From positions 124,001 to 188,000 of the forward strand of contig JAIUJO010000164.1 in the NCBI GenBank assembly GCA_023846275.1: a stretch of 64,000 nucleotides of DNA, given 5' to 3'. The stretch is from Vanilla planifolia. Its lineage: Eukaryota; Streptophyta; Magnoliopsida; Asparagales; Orchidaceae. Below are positions 37,444 to 47,077 of the stretch, piece after piece; the stretch's first letter is position 1, and each line of letters starts with the position of its first letter. Under the pieces are notes generated by a model, which was given only the letters and a program-made list of their open reading frames with translations, was not told the DNA's origin and did no database searches. Made by a program: the position numbers and the translations under genes.

Positions 37444-40060
37444 CTTGTGCATTCATTTATGGGTTAGTGTACGTGTGTGCATGTGTGTGTGGGTACATGT
37501 GTGTGTGCATGTGCAAGTGTTTGTATGTGTGCGTGTGTGCATGAGCATGTGTGTGCGCATCTACATGTATGAATGTGTGTGCATGTGTTTGTATATGTGT
37601 GGACATGCACACATGTGTGTATATGTGTACGAGCATGCATGTATGTTTGTGTGTTCATGTGTTCCTATGTGCTTGCGTATGTTATGTGTGTATATGTATA
37701 TGCGTGTATCTTTTTGTGTGTTCGCATTTGTTTCCATATATTTGCATGCATCCACATATGTTTGTTTATGTGTTCTTGCATGCACGTGTGTGTATTCATG
37801 CACATGTGCATGTACATGAAGGTTTGTATATGTTGTTTCATGTTCATATATGTGTGTGTGTGCATGTGCATATGTGTACATGTGCTCTTGTGTGTGTGTA
37901 AGTATGTTTGTGCATGCATGTGCATGTTTAGAAGCTTATGCATATGTATGTGTATATGTATCTATGTATGTGTGCAAATGTGCAAATGCATGTATCTTTT
38001 TGTGTGATTTGTGTGTGTGTGCCTGTGCTTATGCATATGCATGTGCTTGTCCTTGCTCGAGTGTCTTTGTGCATGTGCATGTGTTTTCTTGGATTCATGT
38101 GAATGTGTCTGTGAGTGTGTGTTTGTGCATGTGTGTATGCGTGTATGTGTGTATGCATGCAAGTGTGTGCATGTGTATGCATGTTCTTATGTGTATGTGT
38201 GTGATTGTATGCATGTATGCAGGCATACGTGTGCATGTGGTTTTCTGTCGGTGAGTGGGTTTGCATATCTGTGTGCATGTGCATGTGTGTACGTCATGCA
38301 TTTGTGTATGCTTATGTGCATGTTTGTGTTTGTGTGTATGCATGTGTGAGCATGCGGTGTGTGCATGTGCATGTGTTTTTTTAATGACTTTGCATGTATA
38401 CAGGTGTGGGTGTATGTATGTGTGCACATGTGTATATGCATGTGTGTCAATGTGCTTTCAAGCACACATAAGTGCATGTGTGTGTGTTCGTGTGCATGCA
38501 CATGTTTGTGTACATATTCGTGTGTGCATGTGTGTGTGTCTGTTTGTGTACATGTGTGAGCTTGTGCACATATGAGTGTGTGTGCTTGTGCATATATGTG
38601 TGTGCTTGTGGGTTTGTGATAGTATGTGTGGTGGTGTGTGTATTTGACTTTTTGGGCATATGTGTGCATGCCTATTTGTGTAAGTGTAAGTGTCCATATG
38701 TTTTATGTGTGTGTGTATGTATGTTTGTGTGTCTATTTATTTGTTTTTCTATGTCTATGTGTGTGCGCATGTGTGTGTGGATGTGTGTGCATATATTTGT
38801 ATGTGTGTGCCAATGTGTGCTTGTGTGTGTGTGTGCATCTTTATGTATTCGTGCATGTGAGTGTCATACACATGCATATGTGTGCATTTGTGCATGTGTG
38901 TAGAACTACATGTACATTCTATCTATTTGTATTTGTGAGTGTGTTTATGAGTGTTTGCATGTGCGTATATGTGTGTGTTTGTATATTTGTACAAACATGC
39001 ATGCACTTTCATTTGTGCATGTGCATATGTTCATTTTTTTGTGTGTGTGTGTGCATATATGTGTGTGTGTGTGTGTGAATGAGTGTATGCTTATGCATGT
39101 ATATGTGTTTGTACAAGTGTGTGTGTGCAATCACATGTCTAAGTGAGTGTGGATATGTTTGTGTGCACGGGTGTGTGCATATGCATGCGTGTCTATGTGT
39201 GTGATCATGTGGATGTGCATATGTATATGTCTTTGTGTGCTTGTGTGTGTGCCTATATGTGTGCTTATGTCTGTACCTATGAGAATGCATGTGCATGTGT
39301 GTGTACACATTTACATGTGTGTTAATGTGCATGTGTGGATGTAGAGTTTTTGTGTTTGTGCATATGAGTGGATGTTCATGTGGACATGAGTATGTACAAG
39401 TGTGTGTGCATGTGGTGTTGATATGTGTGTGCATGTGTGTATTTGTATTAATGCATGTGTGTGTGTGCTCCCATGCGTGCATGTGTGTTTGCATGTATGT
39501 GTGTCAGAATTTTTGCTTGTGTGCATGTGACTATGTATGCACATGCTTGCTTATGTGTGTATGCATTTGTGCATGTTTTCATGATTATGTTAGGTTGAGT
39601 TTTTGTTCATGTGTGTGCTTGTGTTCCTATGCGTGTGCATATGCATGTTTGTGCAAATTATTGTATGTTGTGTGTCTGCATGTTTGTGTGAGAAGGTGCA
39701 CGTGTGTGCCTGCTTGTGTGGGCACCATTATGTGCATATGTGTGTGTGTTCATGTGTTCTTTAGTACTTGTGTGCCTTTGCATGTGTGTTCTTTTACCTA
39801 AGCTTATGTGTTCATATGTGTGTGTGCACCTAATTTGTGCATATGTTTGTGGGCATGTATGTGTGGTTATGTGCTTACATGGGTGTGTGTGTGTGTAGCT
39901 ATTTGTGTACTTATGTGCACATGTGTGTGTCTGTGTTTTCTTATGTGTGCATATGCACATGCATGTATTTGTGGGTTTGTGTGTGTGAGCATGTGTATTT
40001 ACATTTGTATGCGTATTCATACGTTTGTGTGCATGCATGCATACACATGTGTGTATGAGT
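37444..40060 (+). repeat. Degenerate poly(TG) array, second block
   Basis: The array resumes in the same polarity after the solo LTR and runs to the left duplication of the Ty3/gypsy element. Composition and word use match the main block. No gene is visible. Confidence 0.92.
37600..38900 (+). repeat. Third, weaker paralogous array segment
   Basis: The word CATGTTTAGAAGCTTATGC at about 37924 corresponds to CATGTTTGGAAGCTTATGC at about 51843, with similar flanks over several hundred bases. Further on, the T-rich stretch near 38700-38760 (TCTATTTATTTG...TCTATG) resembles 3186-3240 and 52660-52720. I infer a diverged copy of the unit seen in blocks A and B. Limits are approximate. Confidence 0.55.
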
Positions 40061-40065
40061 GGTTG
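40061..40065 (+). other. Target-site duplication (GGTTG), left
   Basis: GGTTG lies directly before the TGGTGGGG terminus of the Ty3/gypsy element and is repeated at 46289-46293 after its 3' CA terminus. Confidence 0.92.
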
Positions 40066-40197
40066 TGGTGGGGACACCAGCGCCATGCATGATTTTCGAC
40101 GTACTTCATCTGTTCAGATGCGCTCCTACACTACCCGACGACCAAGGGACTTACTCTTCATGAACAGGATCAATTTGGAGCCCAAAGTTGCATTTCG
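40066..40197 (+). repeat. 5' LTR remnant, 132 bp
   Basis: Matches the first 132 bp of the 3' LTR (44847-44978) with two differences, in CCAGCGCC versus CCATCGCC and in CTACACT versus CTGCACT. Homology then stops abruptly. The remaining roughly 1.3 kb of LTR, the expected tRNA primer-binding site and the leader are missing, and only 18 bp separate the remnant from the first gag ATG. The deletion most likely happened after insertion, because the outer terminus and target duplication are intact. The promoter region of the LTR is lost on this side. Confidence 0.93.
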
Positions 40198-40215
40198 ACG
40201 GCGTAAGTTTATCCA

Positions 40216-41817
40216 ATGGACAATCAAATCCCTGACCAACTTCATATTACTTTACAAACTATTTTAGCCACACTAGAGAGGTTGGACACTAGAGTCACCC
40301 AACTAGAACAAAAAAAATATGAACCTACCATATATGAACCTGGTGATGTCTACCACCCTAATCAAACACCACGAAGGAATGAACCTGATATTACCTATTC
40401 CCCACATCATGCACCTCCAAGAATCAACGATCCCTTCTTAAGGAGACCACTTGAAAATGATGACGATAAACTTATAAAATCCATCAAGTGTGACACACCA
40501 ACCTTTGAAGGAACCATGAATCCTAAAGAATACATAGAGTGGGAGGCAGCCCTAGACCACTACTTTCAATGGTTTAGGCTTAGTGAAGAACGAAAAGTTT
40601 TGTTTGCCCGTATGAAACTAGCCAGACAAGCTCGACTCTTTGTAGAAACCATAGAAACTAATCACCATCAAAGAGGATCTCCACCCATAGGAACCTGGAG
40701 TGAATTAAAAGGAATCCTTAGGGACAAATACATCCCACTCTCCTACAAGCACCAACTACTTGATCAATGGCAACGTTTAAACCAAGGAGGAAAGTCAGTG
40801 AATGAGTATATTACTCGTTTTGATGAGTATCACTTACGTTGTGGTGTCAATGAAGATCCTCTAGTTACTCTTTCTAAATTTAGAGCAGGACTTAGGGAAG
40901 ATATACAAAGGGAACTCTTTATGAGAAACATCCACACTTTAGAGGAGGCCTATAGGATCGCAAGTGAATTTGAGAGGCTTCAGAAACTATTTTCCACTAA
41001 GAAAGTTGAGCCAATACCCAAGTCAAATTTTAGGTCAAGTAACCATGGACCTTCCACTAGTCATCCACCAACAATCCCCTCTCCAAATGCTACTCCAAAA
41101 CCTATCACAAAAACAGACCAACCCACCAATCGATCGTCTGAAATAACTTGTTTCAAATGCAAAGGGCGAGGTCATATGGCAGCCCAATGTCCTACACGAC
41201 AAATTAATTATATTGGAGAAGAAGAGGATGAACCAAACCTTGGAGAGAAAGCAGGTGATGAAGATTATGTACCTGATCCAACCCTAGCCAATGAATACTA
41301 TGAAGAAGACGGAGAATATACTATTGAGGAAAATGAACCTATAACAGTCGTTAGGTGCACTTTCACCCAACCCAAGGTGAGTGAAGATTGGAGACGAACC
41401 ACAATTTTTCATACATTTGTTAAAATTGAGGAAAAGGTGTGCAAGGTGGTAATCGATAGTGGTAGTAGCATTAATGCGATTTCTACGGATAGTGTGGCAC
41501 GCATTGGATTAACCACCACCCAACACCCAAACCCTTATACAGTTTCGTGGATCAATGATACCTCTATTCCTGTTAAGAAACAATGTATGGTTCCCCTTAA
41601 ATTCGGCCAATATTCAGAAGATATTCTATGTGATGTTGTCTCCATGCAAGTTGGAAGTATTATCTTAGGACGACCCTGGCTATATGACCATGATGTCCTT
41701 ATTACCGAAAAATCTAATACTTGTATATTCACACATCAAGGTCATAGAGTTAAATTACATCCTTCCCCACCAAAAGACCAAGTTAAACCCCTAAAAACGA
41801 AACCCACTACTAACTAA
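40216..41817 (+). pseudogene. gag-protease segment of Ty3/gypsy polyprotein
   Basis: A 533-codon open segment. Residues about 1-35 form a short helical or coiled region rich in Leu and Gln. Residues about 85-265 resemble the plant retrotransposon gag core (TFEGTMNPKEYIEWEAALD, then YIPLSYKHQLLDQWQ). A CCHC zinc knuckle for RNA binding follows at C312, C315, H320 and C325 (CFKCKGRGHMAAQC). After an acidic linker, an aspartic protease core has its catalytic DSG at 414-416. Gag would package element RNA into particles and the protease would cut the polyprotein. The ATG chosen is the first in frame after the LTR remnant and gives the expected gag start. The segment ends at TAA 41815-41817, but the same frame continues open into pol, so the stop looks like a disabling mutation or, less likely, a read-through site. 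Confidence 0.92.
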
Positions 41818-43689
41818 GAGAAAAAAATTCAGTTTATATCTCAAAGAGAGGTTGAACGAGAATTTACTGATGGTTCAATTATTTGGGCCATAGCAATGAG
41901 AGAAGTTTCAAATGAGGAACCAAACATAGTCATTCCACCAATAATAGAACCTATTATGTCTAGTTTTCCAGAAGTTTTTAAGGAAGAACCCCAAGGTTTA
42001 CCCCCACTTCGTGACATCCAACATGCTATAGATTTGGTGCCTGGAGCTAGCTTGCCGAACCTACCCCATTACAGAACGAGTCCCACAGAACACCAAGAGT
42101 TAGCCCGACAAGTTCAAGAACTATTAGACAAAGGGCTCATACGAGAGAGTCTTAGCCCTTGTGCCGTTCCTGCCCTCTTAGCCCCAAAGAAAGATGGAAC
42201 ATGGAGAATGTGTATCGATAGTAGGGCTATTAATAAAATAACTGTGAAATATAGGTTTCCTATTCCACGATTAGATGATCTTCTTGACCAAATGAGTGGA
42301 GCCACGGTTTTCTCTAAAATTGATTTAAAAAGTGGATATCATCAAGTAAGAATTTGCCCTGGAGATGAATGGAAAACCACTTTTAAAACTAGAGATGGAT
42401 TATATGAATGGTTAGTCATGCCCTTTGGTCTTTCTAATGCCCCGAGTACTTTTATGAGACTCATGACCCAAATACTTCGACCTTACTTAGGAAAATTCAT
42501 CGTAGTTTACTTTGATGACATTCTAATTTTTAGTCATACCCCAGAACAACACTTAGAACATTTGAAAATAATTTGTTTAACACTCAAGGAAAGTAATCTC
42601 TATGCCAATCTCAAGAAGTGTGCTTTTGTTACTGATTGTGTAAATTTTCTAGGATTTATAGTCTCAAAAAATGGATTGTCTGCTGACCCTGATAAGGTCA
42701 AAGCAATAATCGATTGGCCAACACCTCAATCTATTCATGATGTTAGGAGTTTCCATGGTCTGGCCACTTTTTATAGAAGGTTTATTAAAGGTTTTAGTTC
42801 CATCACAGCTCCACTAACAGATTGCATTAAAAAAGGATACTTTGAATGGACTTCAACAGCTGATAAAGCCTTTGCTAAAATTAAGGAAAGTATGACCAAT
42901 GCTCCTATACTCCGACTTCCTGATTTTTCTATTGTTTTTGAAGTTTCTTGTGACGCTTCAAGTGTAGGAGTCGGAGGAGTCCTTAGTCAAGAAGGACGAC
43001 CTATTGCCTATTTTAGTGAAAAACTAAATGAATCTCGTAGAAAATATTCCGTCTATGATAAAGAATTTTATGCAGTAGTACAAGCCCTCAGACATTGGAA
43101 ACATTACCTCCTACCTCAAGAGTTTGTATTATATTCTGATCATGAGGCCTTAAGGTTTTTGAACTCACAAAAGAAATTAAAACCACAACATGACAAATGG
43201 ATAGAATTTCTTCAAAGCTACACATTTGTCCTAAAACATAAGCCTGGTATAGAAAACAAAGTTGCCGATGCCCTCAGTAGACGAGTAAATTTACTTACCA
43301 CATTATCTGTATCAATTACTGGCTTTGAAACTCTACCTGATCTGTACCAAGAATGTGCCAACTTTGAACCTATTTATAAGGACTTAATTAATAATCCAAC
43401 CAAGGCTATTTATGATTATACTATTAAAGATGGTTATCTTTTTCGTGGACAACAATTATGTATTCCCCAAACTTCCCTTAAAGACTTCTTAATTTGGGAA
43501 ATACATGCTGGAGGATTAGCAGGACATTTTGGAAGAGACAAGACAATTACAGCCATTGAAGATAGATTTTATTGGCCTGGATTAAAACGACATGTAGCTC
43601 GCATAATTGCTGGGTGTAGAACTTGTGCCGTTGCTAAACAACGTTCCCAAAACACTGGTCTTTATACTCCTTTACCCATACCATCATGA
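41818..43689 (+). pseudogene. RT-RNase H-integrase N-terminal segment
   Basis: In the same frame as gag. Numbered from the first ATG of the segment (41896), reverse transcriptase has a KIDLKSGYHQ box with D143 and the active-site YFDD at 205-208. RNase H has likely acidic residues D353, E390, D415 and D458 (the VADALSRR box). The integrase zinc-binding HHCC module is at H537, H544, C574 and C577. All expected catalytic residues are present, so this part decayed little. It would copy element RNA into DNA and degrade the RNA template. The segment ends in TGA 43687-43689, directly before the conserved PWEDLSMDF region. Related elements usually have arginine there, so the stop fits a C-to-T change at a CpG, typical of methylated transposons. 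No frameshift was found. Confidence 0.93.
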
Positions 43690-44619
43690 CCATGGGAAGA
43701 TCTTAGTATGGACTTTGTCCTTGGTTTGCCTAAAACTGTTCAAAAACATGACTCTATTTTCGTAGTAGTAGACCGATTTACAAAAATGGCCAGATTTATC
43801 CCATGTTTTAAAACTTCAGATGCCTCACATATTGCTCGCTTATTCTTTGATGAAATTGTAAAATTGCATGGATTACCCAAAACCATAGTTACCGATAGAG
43901 ATGTTCATTTTACTTCTTATTTTTGGAAAACTCTTTGGCATCTAATGGGGACGAAACTAAAATTCTCATCTGCCTACCACCCTCAAACGGATGGTCAAAC
44001 CGAAGTGGTAAATCGAAGCCTAGGAAATCTATTACGATGCTTAGTAGGAGACAATGCAAAAAATTGGGATTTACTTTTATCACGTGCGGAATATGCATAT
44101 AATAGTTCAGTTAATAGGTCTATAGGAATGAGTCCCTTTGAAGCTTATAATGGGTACAAACCTCATAGCCCAATTGACCTTATCCCATTACCTATTCAAG
44201 CACGCACATCGGAGTCTACACAAGAGTTTGCACAACACATCAGAGAGATTCATAGACATATTAAAGATAAAATTAATTTAAGTAATGAGCAATATAAGAA
44301 ACTTGCGGATGCACATCGCAGATTTAAGGGGTTCTTGGAAGGTGATTATGTGATGATTCGAATCAGACCTGAAAGGTTTCCACCAGGAACCTTAAGGAAG
44401 TTACATGCAAGAGGTGCTGGTCCATTCCGAATCTTAAAAAAGATTGGACCAAATGCATACACAGTGGAGTTACCAGACGATTACGGCATCAGCAATACCT
44501 TCAACGTCTCAGACCTGGTGGCCTACAAGGAGCCGATCGAGATTCCCAGTGAGCCACTTGAGCCTACATCAACACCCCTTGAGAGTGAACCTTTACCTGA
44601 GTGTCCGCCAACTTGTTAA
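43690..44619 (+). pseudogene. Integrase catalytic and C-terminal segment
   Basis: Continues in frame after the TGA. Numbered from the ATG at 43708, the D,D35E catalytic triad is D2, D63 and E99, with exactly 35 residues between the last two. The HPQTDGQTE box is at 91-99. A GPF/Y module (GPFRILKKIGPNAY) begins at 238, followed by a TFNVSDL box. Integrase inserts the cDNA into chromosomes, and the GPF/Y module aids multimerisation and binding. The segment ends at TAA 44617-44619, between integrase and the chromodomain-like tail. Confidence 0.93.
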
Positions 44620-44846
44620 GGTAAGAGGAGTGAGCAGATTGAAAAGGTACTAGACGATCAAACTACATTAACCAGAAATCGAAGTTATCAAAGATATCTT
44701 GTTCGATGGCAAGGTCGGTCGGATATCGAGGATACTTGGATCACAAGAGAAGAGTTACAGCGATTGAATCCAGATGCATTGAGGATGTATGAGGAACAAC
44801 TTGGAGTTGACTCATCGGAGTTGAGTCTTTCTCGCTATGGGGGAAT
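44620..44846 (+). pseudogene. Chromodomain-like C-terminal tail
   Basis: In frame with integrase after the third stop. The translation contains EQIEKVLDDQ, YLVRWQGRSD, DTWITREELQRLNPD and MYEEQ, matching the layout of chromodomains at the end of chromovirus integrases (a VRW-x-G strand and a conserved TW followed by a helix). In this family the tail directs integration to particular chromatin. The frame stays open past the LTR boundary to a stop at 45451-45453. The LTR-encoded part becomes Arg/Pro-rich where the DNA is GC-rich, so only its first part could be meaningful. Reading into the LTR is known for CRM-type elements. Confidence 0.8.
44839..44845 (+). promoter_or_regulatory. Polypurine tract
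   Basis: GGGGGAA lies one base before the TGGTGGGG start of the 3' LTR, the normal place for the plus-strand primer of reverse transcription. Confidence 0.8.
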
Positions 44847-46288
44847 TGGTGGGGACACCATCGCCATGCATGATTTTCGACGTACTTCATCTGTTCAGAT
44901 GCGCTCCTGCACTACCCGACGACCAAGGGACTTACTCTTCATGAACAGGATCAATTTGGAGCCCAAAGTTGCATTTCGGGCTCGAATTAACACTCAAGAA
45001 CATTATTTTTGGATTCGGGGACCCAAATTTGGCCAAAAGGCCTCTTTTTCCGGTTTTCGCCGCCGCCGGACGCCTTCCGCCGCCAACTGCGACCGTTCGG
45101 CACCGCTTCGCCGCCGTCGGCCGTTGAGTCGACGGACCCGCGCGCGGGTTCGTGCGAGACGCGCCCGTGGGTGGCGGGTCGGCGCGACCCGGTTCAGACC
45201 AGTGTCATGGCTCGGGTCGCACGACCTGCTGGATGAACCGCGCCGACCCGTCTCCGACCCACGCCGACCCGTAACCGACCCGCGACAACACGACTCAACC
45301 GTGCCAGCGTCCCCGCCGGATTCGCCGCCGGATTCGCCCCGCGACCGCCGCCGCCAACAGCTGCTAGCCCGCCGGATTTGCCTTAAAAGCTGTTTGGCAA
45401 CAGCTTCTGGATCAGCTTTTGACTATTTCCTGCCTTCTTTTTTAATGTTTTAAAAGGCAGAAATTGATATGCAGCCTTTATATTTGTTATTTTCCTATTT
45501 ATTTCCAAGTTTCACGTATTTTATTCCTTTAAAACTCTAAAAGTTGTTTTACCGATGTACCCTTAGGCTCTCTATAAATAGGGAGGCCTACCCCTATGTA
45601 AGGTCAGTTGATATTTGAGCTTGTTTAAGTATTTTAGTGCTTTGCTTTCACTTGTTGAGTCATTGGTGTGATTCCAACAAGACTTCGGCGTGCTGATTCG
45701 TCGAGGCTCCGGTACTGGGAGGAGGGGTGCGAGGCCCAAGCGGTGATAGGCCGTGCCAGTTTATCAACGACGCCATCTTCATCTTCATCCCTTTGTCGAC
45801 ATACTCTCCATACCCCGCCGCTACCACAACGGTAACGTTTCATAACTACTCATCGTCACATTCGCCTTTTCATCCGGATTTCGACGCTTCTCTCTCTCTT
45901 AAGATTTGGGTTCCCCTCGGACTTGAACGGTTCTTACTCGAATAATATCTGTTAAATTTCTGATTTACGGTGATTTAGCGCGATCTTTGTACCTTTCAAC
46001 TACGCTGGTGCGACCATTCCACTTTTCAAAATTTATCTCGCTCGGTATTTAAACCCTTATCCGAGTACCCCGCGTCTGTGCCGTCGAGGTGTTGCGGACC
46101 ACCTAGCCTACGGAGCGACCTCTGTGTTGCTCACGGTCCCCCTCTTGGCTAAGATTGCCTTGGATGGGTGTCTCTTGCTTGTTATTTCTTTTCGAATTTT
46201 CACATTTTTACCTTTCAAGTTTACTTTATTTCTGGTGTGTGGATGTAATTTCTGTATTGCTCAAATTATTGTAATCCGTCCGGCATCA
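44847..46288 (+). repeat. 3' LTR, complete, 1442 bp
   Basis: Begins TGGTGGGGACACCA and ends GGCATCA, so it has the TG...CA termini. Its first 132 bp are shared with the 5' remnant. Positions about 45060-45400 are strongly GC-rich (CCGCCGG words), unlike the rest of the element. A TATA-like box lies at 45573-45580, which would place the U3/R boundary near 45600. The short open frames at 45634-45843 and 45727-45945 have no recognisable domain. Confidence 0.93.
45573..45580 (+). promoter_or_regulatory. TATA box of the LTR promoter
   Basis: TATAAATA followed by GGGAGGCC lies in the middle of the LTR, a usual distance from the 3' end for a plant LTR promoter. The equivalent site in the 5' LTR has been deleted, so transcription of this copy would have to start from outside. 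From this LTR, transcription would read outward into the TG array. Confidence 0.7.
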
Positions 46289-46293
46289 GGTTG
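46289..46293 (+). other. Target-site duplication (GGTTG), right
   Basis: Repeats 40061-40065 and abuts the terminal CA of the 3' LTR. Confidence 0.92.
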
Positions 46294-47077
46294 CATGCAT
46301 ACCTATATGTCCTTATGTGCATGTGCATGCATATCTGTGTGCTTGTACATGTCTGTATGCACATGTGTGTGCATAAGTGTGGTGGTAGGGTTGGTGTGCA
46401 TCAGTGCACACATGTGCATATGTGTGAGAATGTGTGTTTGCCTATGTATGTGTGTGCATGCATGTTCGTGCACTGCTGTATGTGTGCATGTGTGGATAAG
46501 TACATTTATTTGTGCATGTGTGTACCAACTTGTGTGTATGTGTGTATACATATGTGAATGAGTGACTGTGTGTGTGTGCATGTGCATGTGCATGTGTTTG
46601 TGTGCTTGTGTTTGTGTGCTTGTGTTTGTGTGCTTGCGTATGTGTGTGTTTTTATATGCAGATGTGCTTGTGTGAATGTATGTCTGTGTCTATGTGTGTA
46701 TGTGTGTGCATGTGTGCATGCTTGTGTGTGTGTGTGCATGCATGCTTATGATTGTATGTATGTCTGTGTGTGTGTTTATGCTTGTGTGTATATGTGCATA
46801 TGTGGATGTATATGTGTGAGCATGTGGTTGTGTGTGTGTGTGAGCTTGCTTGTGTGTATGTATGTGTGTACGTGCACAGTCATGTTTGTGTGGGTGTTCA
46901 TTTGCATGCATGTGGATCTGCATGTGTGTGTGTGTGTATGCATTGGTGTGCATATGTATTTCAGCAAATGAGTTTGCATGTGTGCATCTTTGTATGTGTG
47001 TGTGCATGTGTGCATGCACATGGGTGAGTGTGTGCATTTGTGCATATGTGTGTGTTTGTGTATGTGTGTTATAAAAC
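46294..47077 (+). repeat. Degenerate poly(TG) array, third block
   Basis: The array continues in TG polarity between the Ty3/gypsy element and the AT-rich block. No gene is visible. Its right part probably pairs with the reverse complement of about 1620-1800. Confidence 0.9.
46595..46636 (+). repeat. 14 bp unit, three exact copies
   Basis: TGTTTGTGTGCTTG is repeated three times without change, a recent local amplification. Confidence 0.88.

Larger units (their letters stand above)
40066..46288 (+). mobile_element. Ty3/gypsy chromovirus, defective copy
   Basis: This is a 6.2 kb LTR retrotransposon in the TG array, bounded by the GGTTG duplication. Order: a 132 bp remnant of the 5' LTR, gag with a zinc knuckle, protease, reverse transcriptase, RNase H, integrase with a GPF module, a chromodomain-like tail, a polypurine tract and a complete 3' LTR. 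The domain order PR-RT-RH-INT defines Ty3/gypsy, and the chromodomain-like tail defines chromoviruses. RT and integrase wording (GDEWKT, GLYEWLVMPFGL, MDFVLGLP) and the frame running into the 3' LTR remind me of the CRM lineage, but Galadriel or Reina relatives are not excluded. It cannot be autonomous: most of the 5' LTR and the primer-binding region are gone, and three stops break the frame. Confidence 0.95.

Noticed and set aside
40190..40216. Splicing as the cause of the 5' LTR/leader gap
   Set aside because: The break in LTR homology (after CATTTCG) is not followed by GT in the intact LTR, and splicing could not remove U3 while keeping the outer LTR end; a deletion explains it better.
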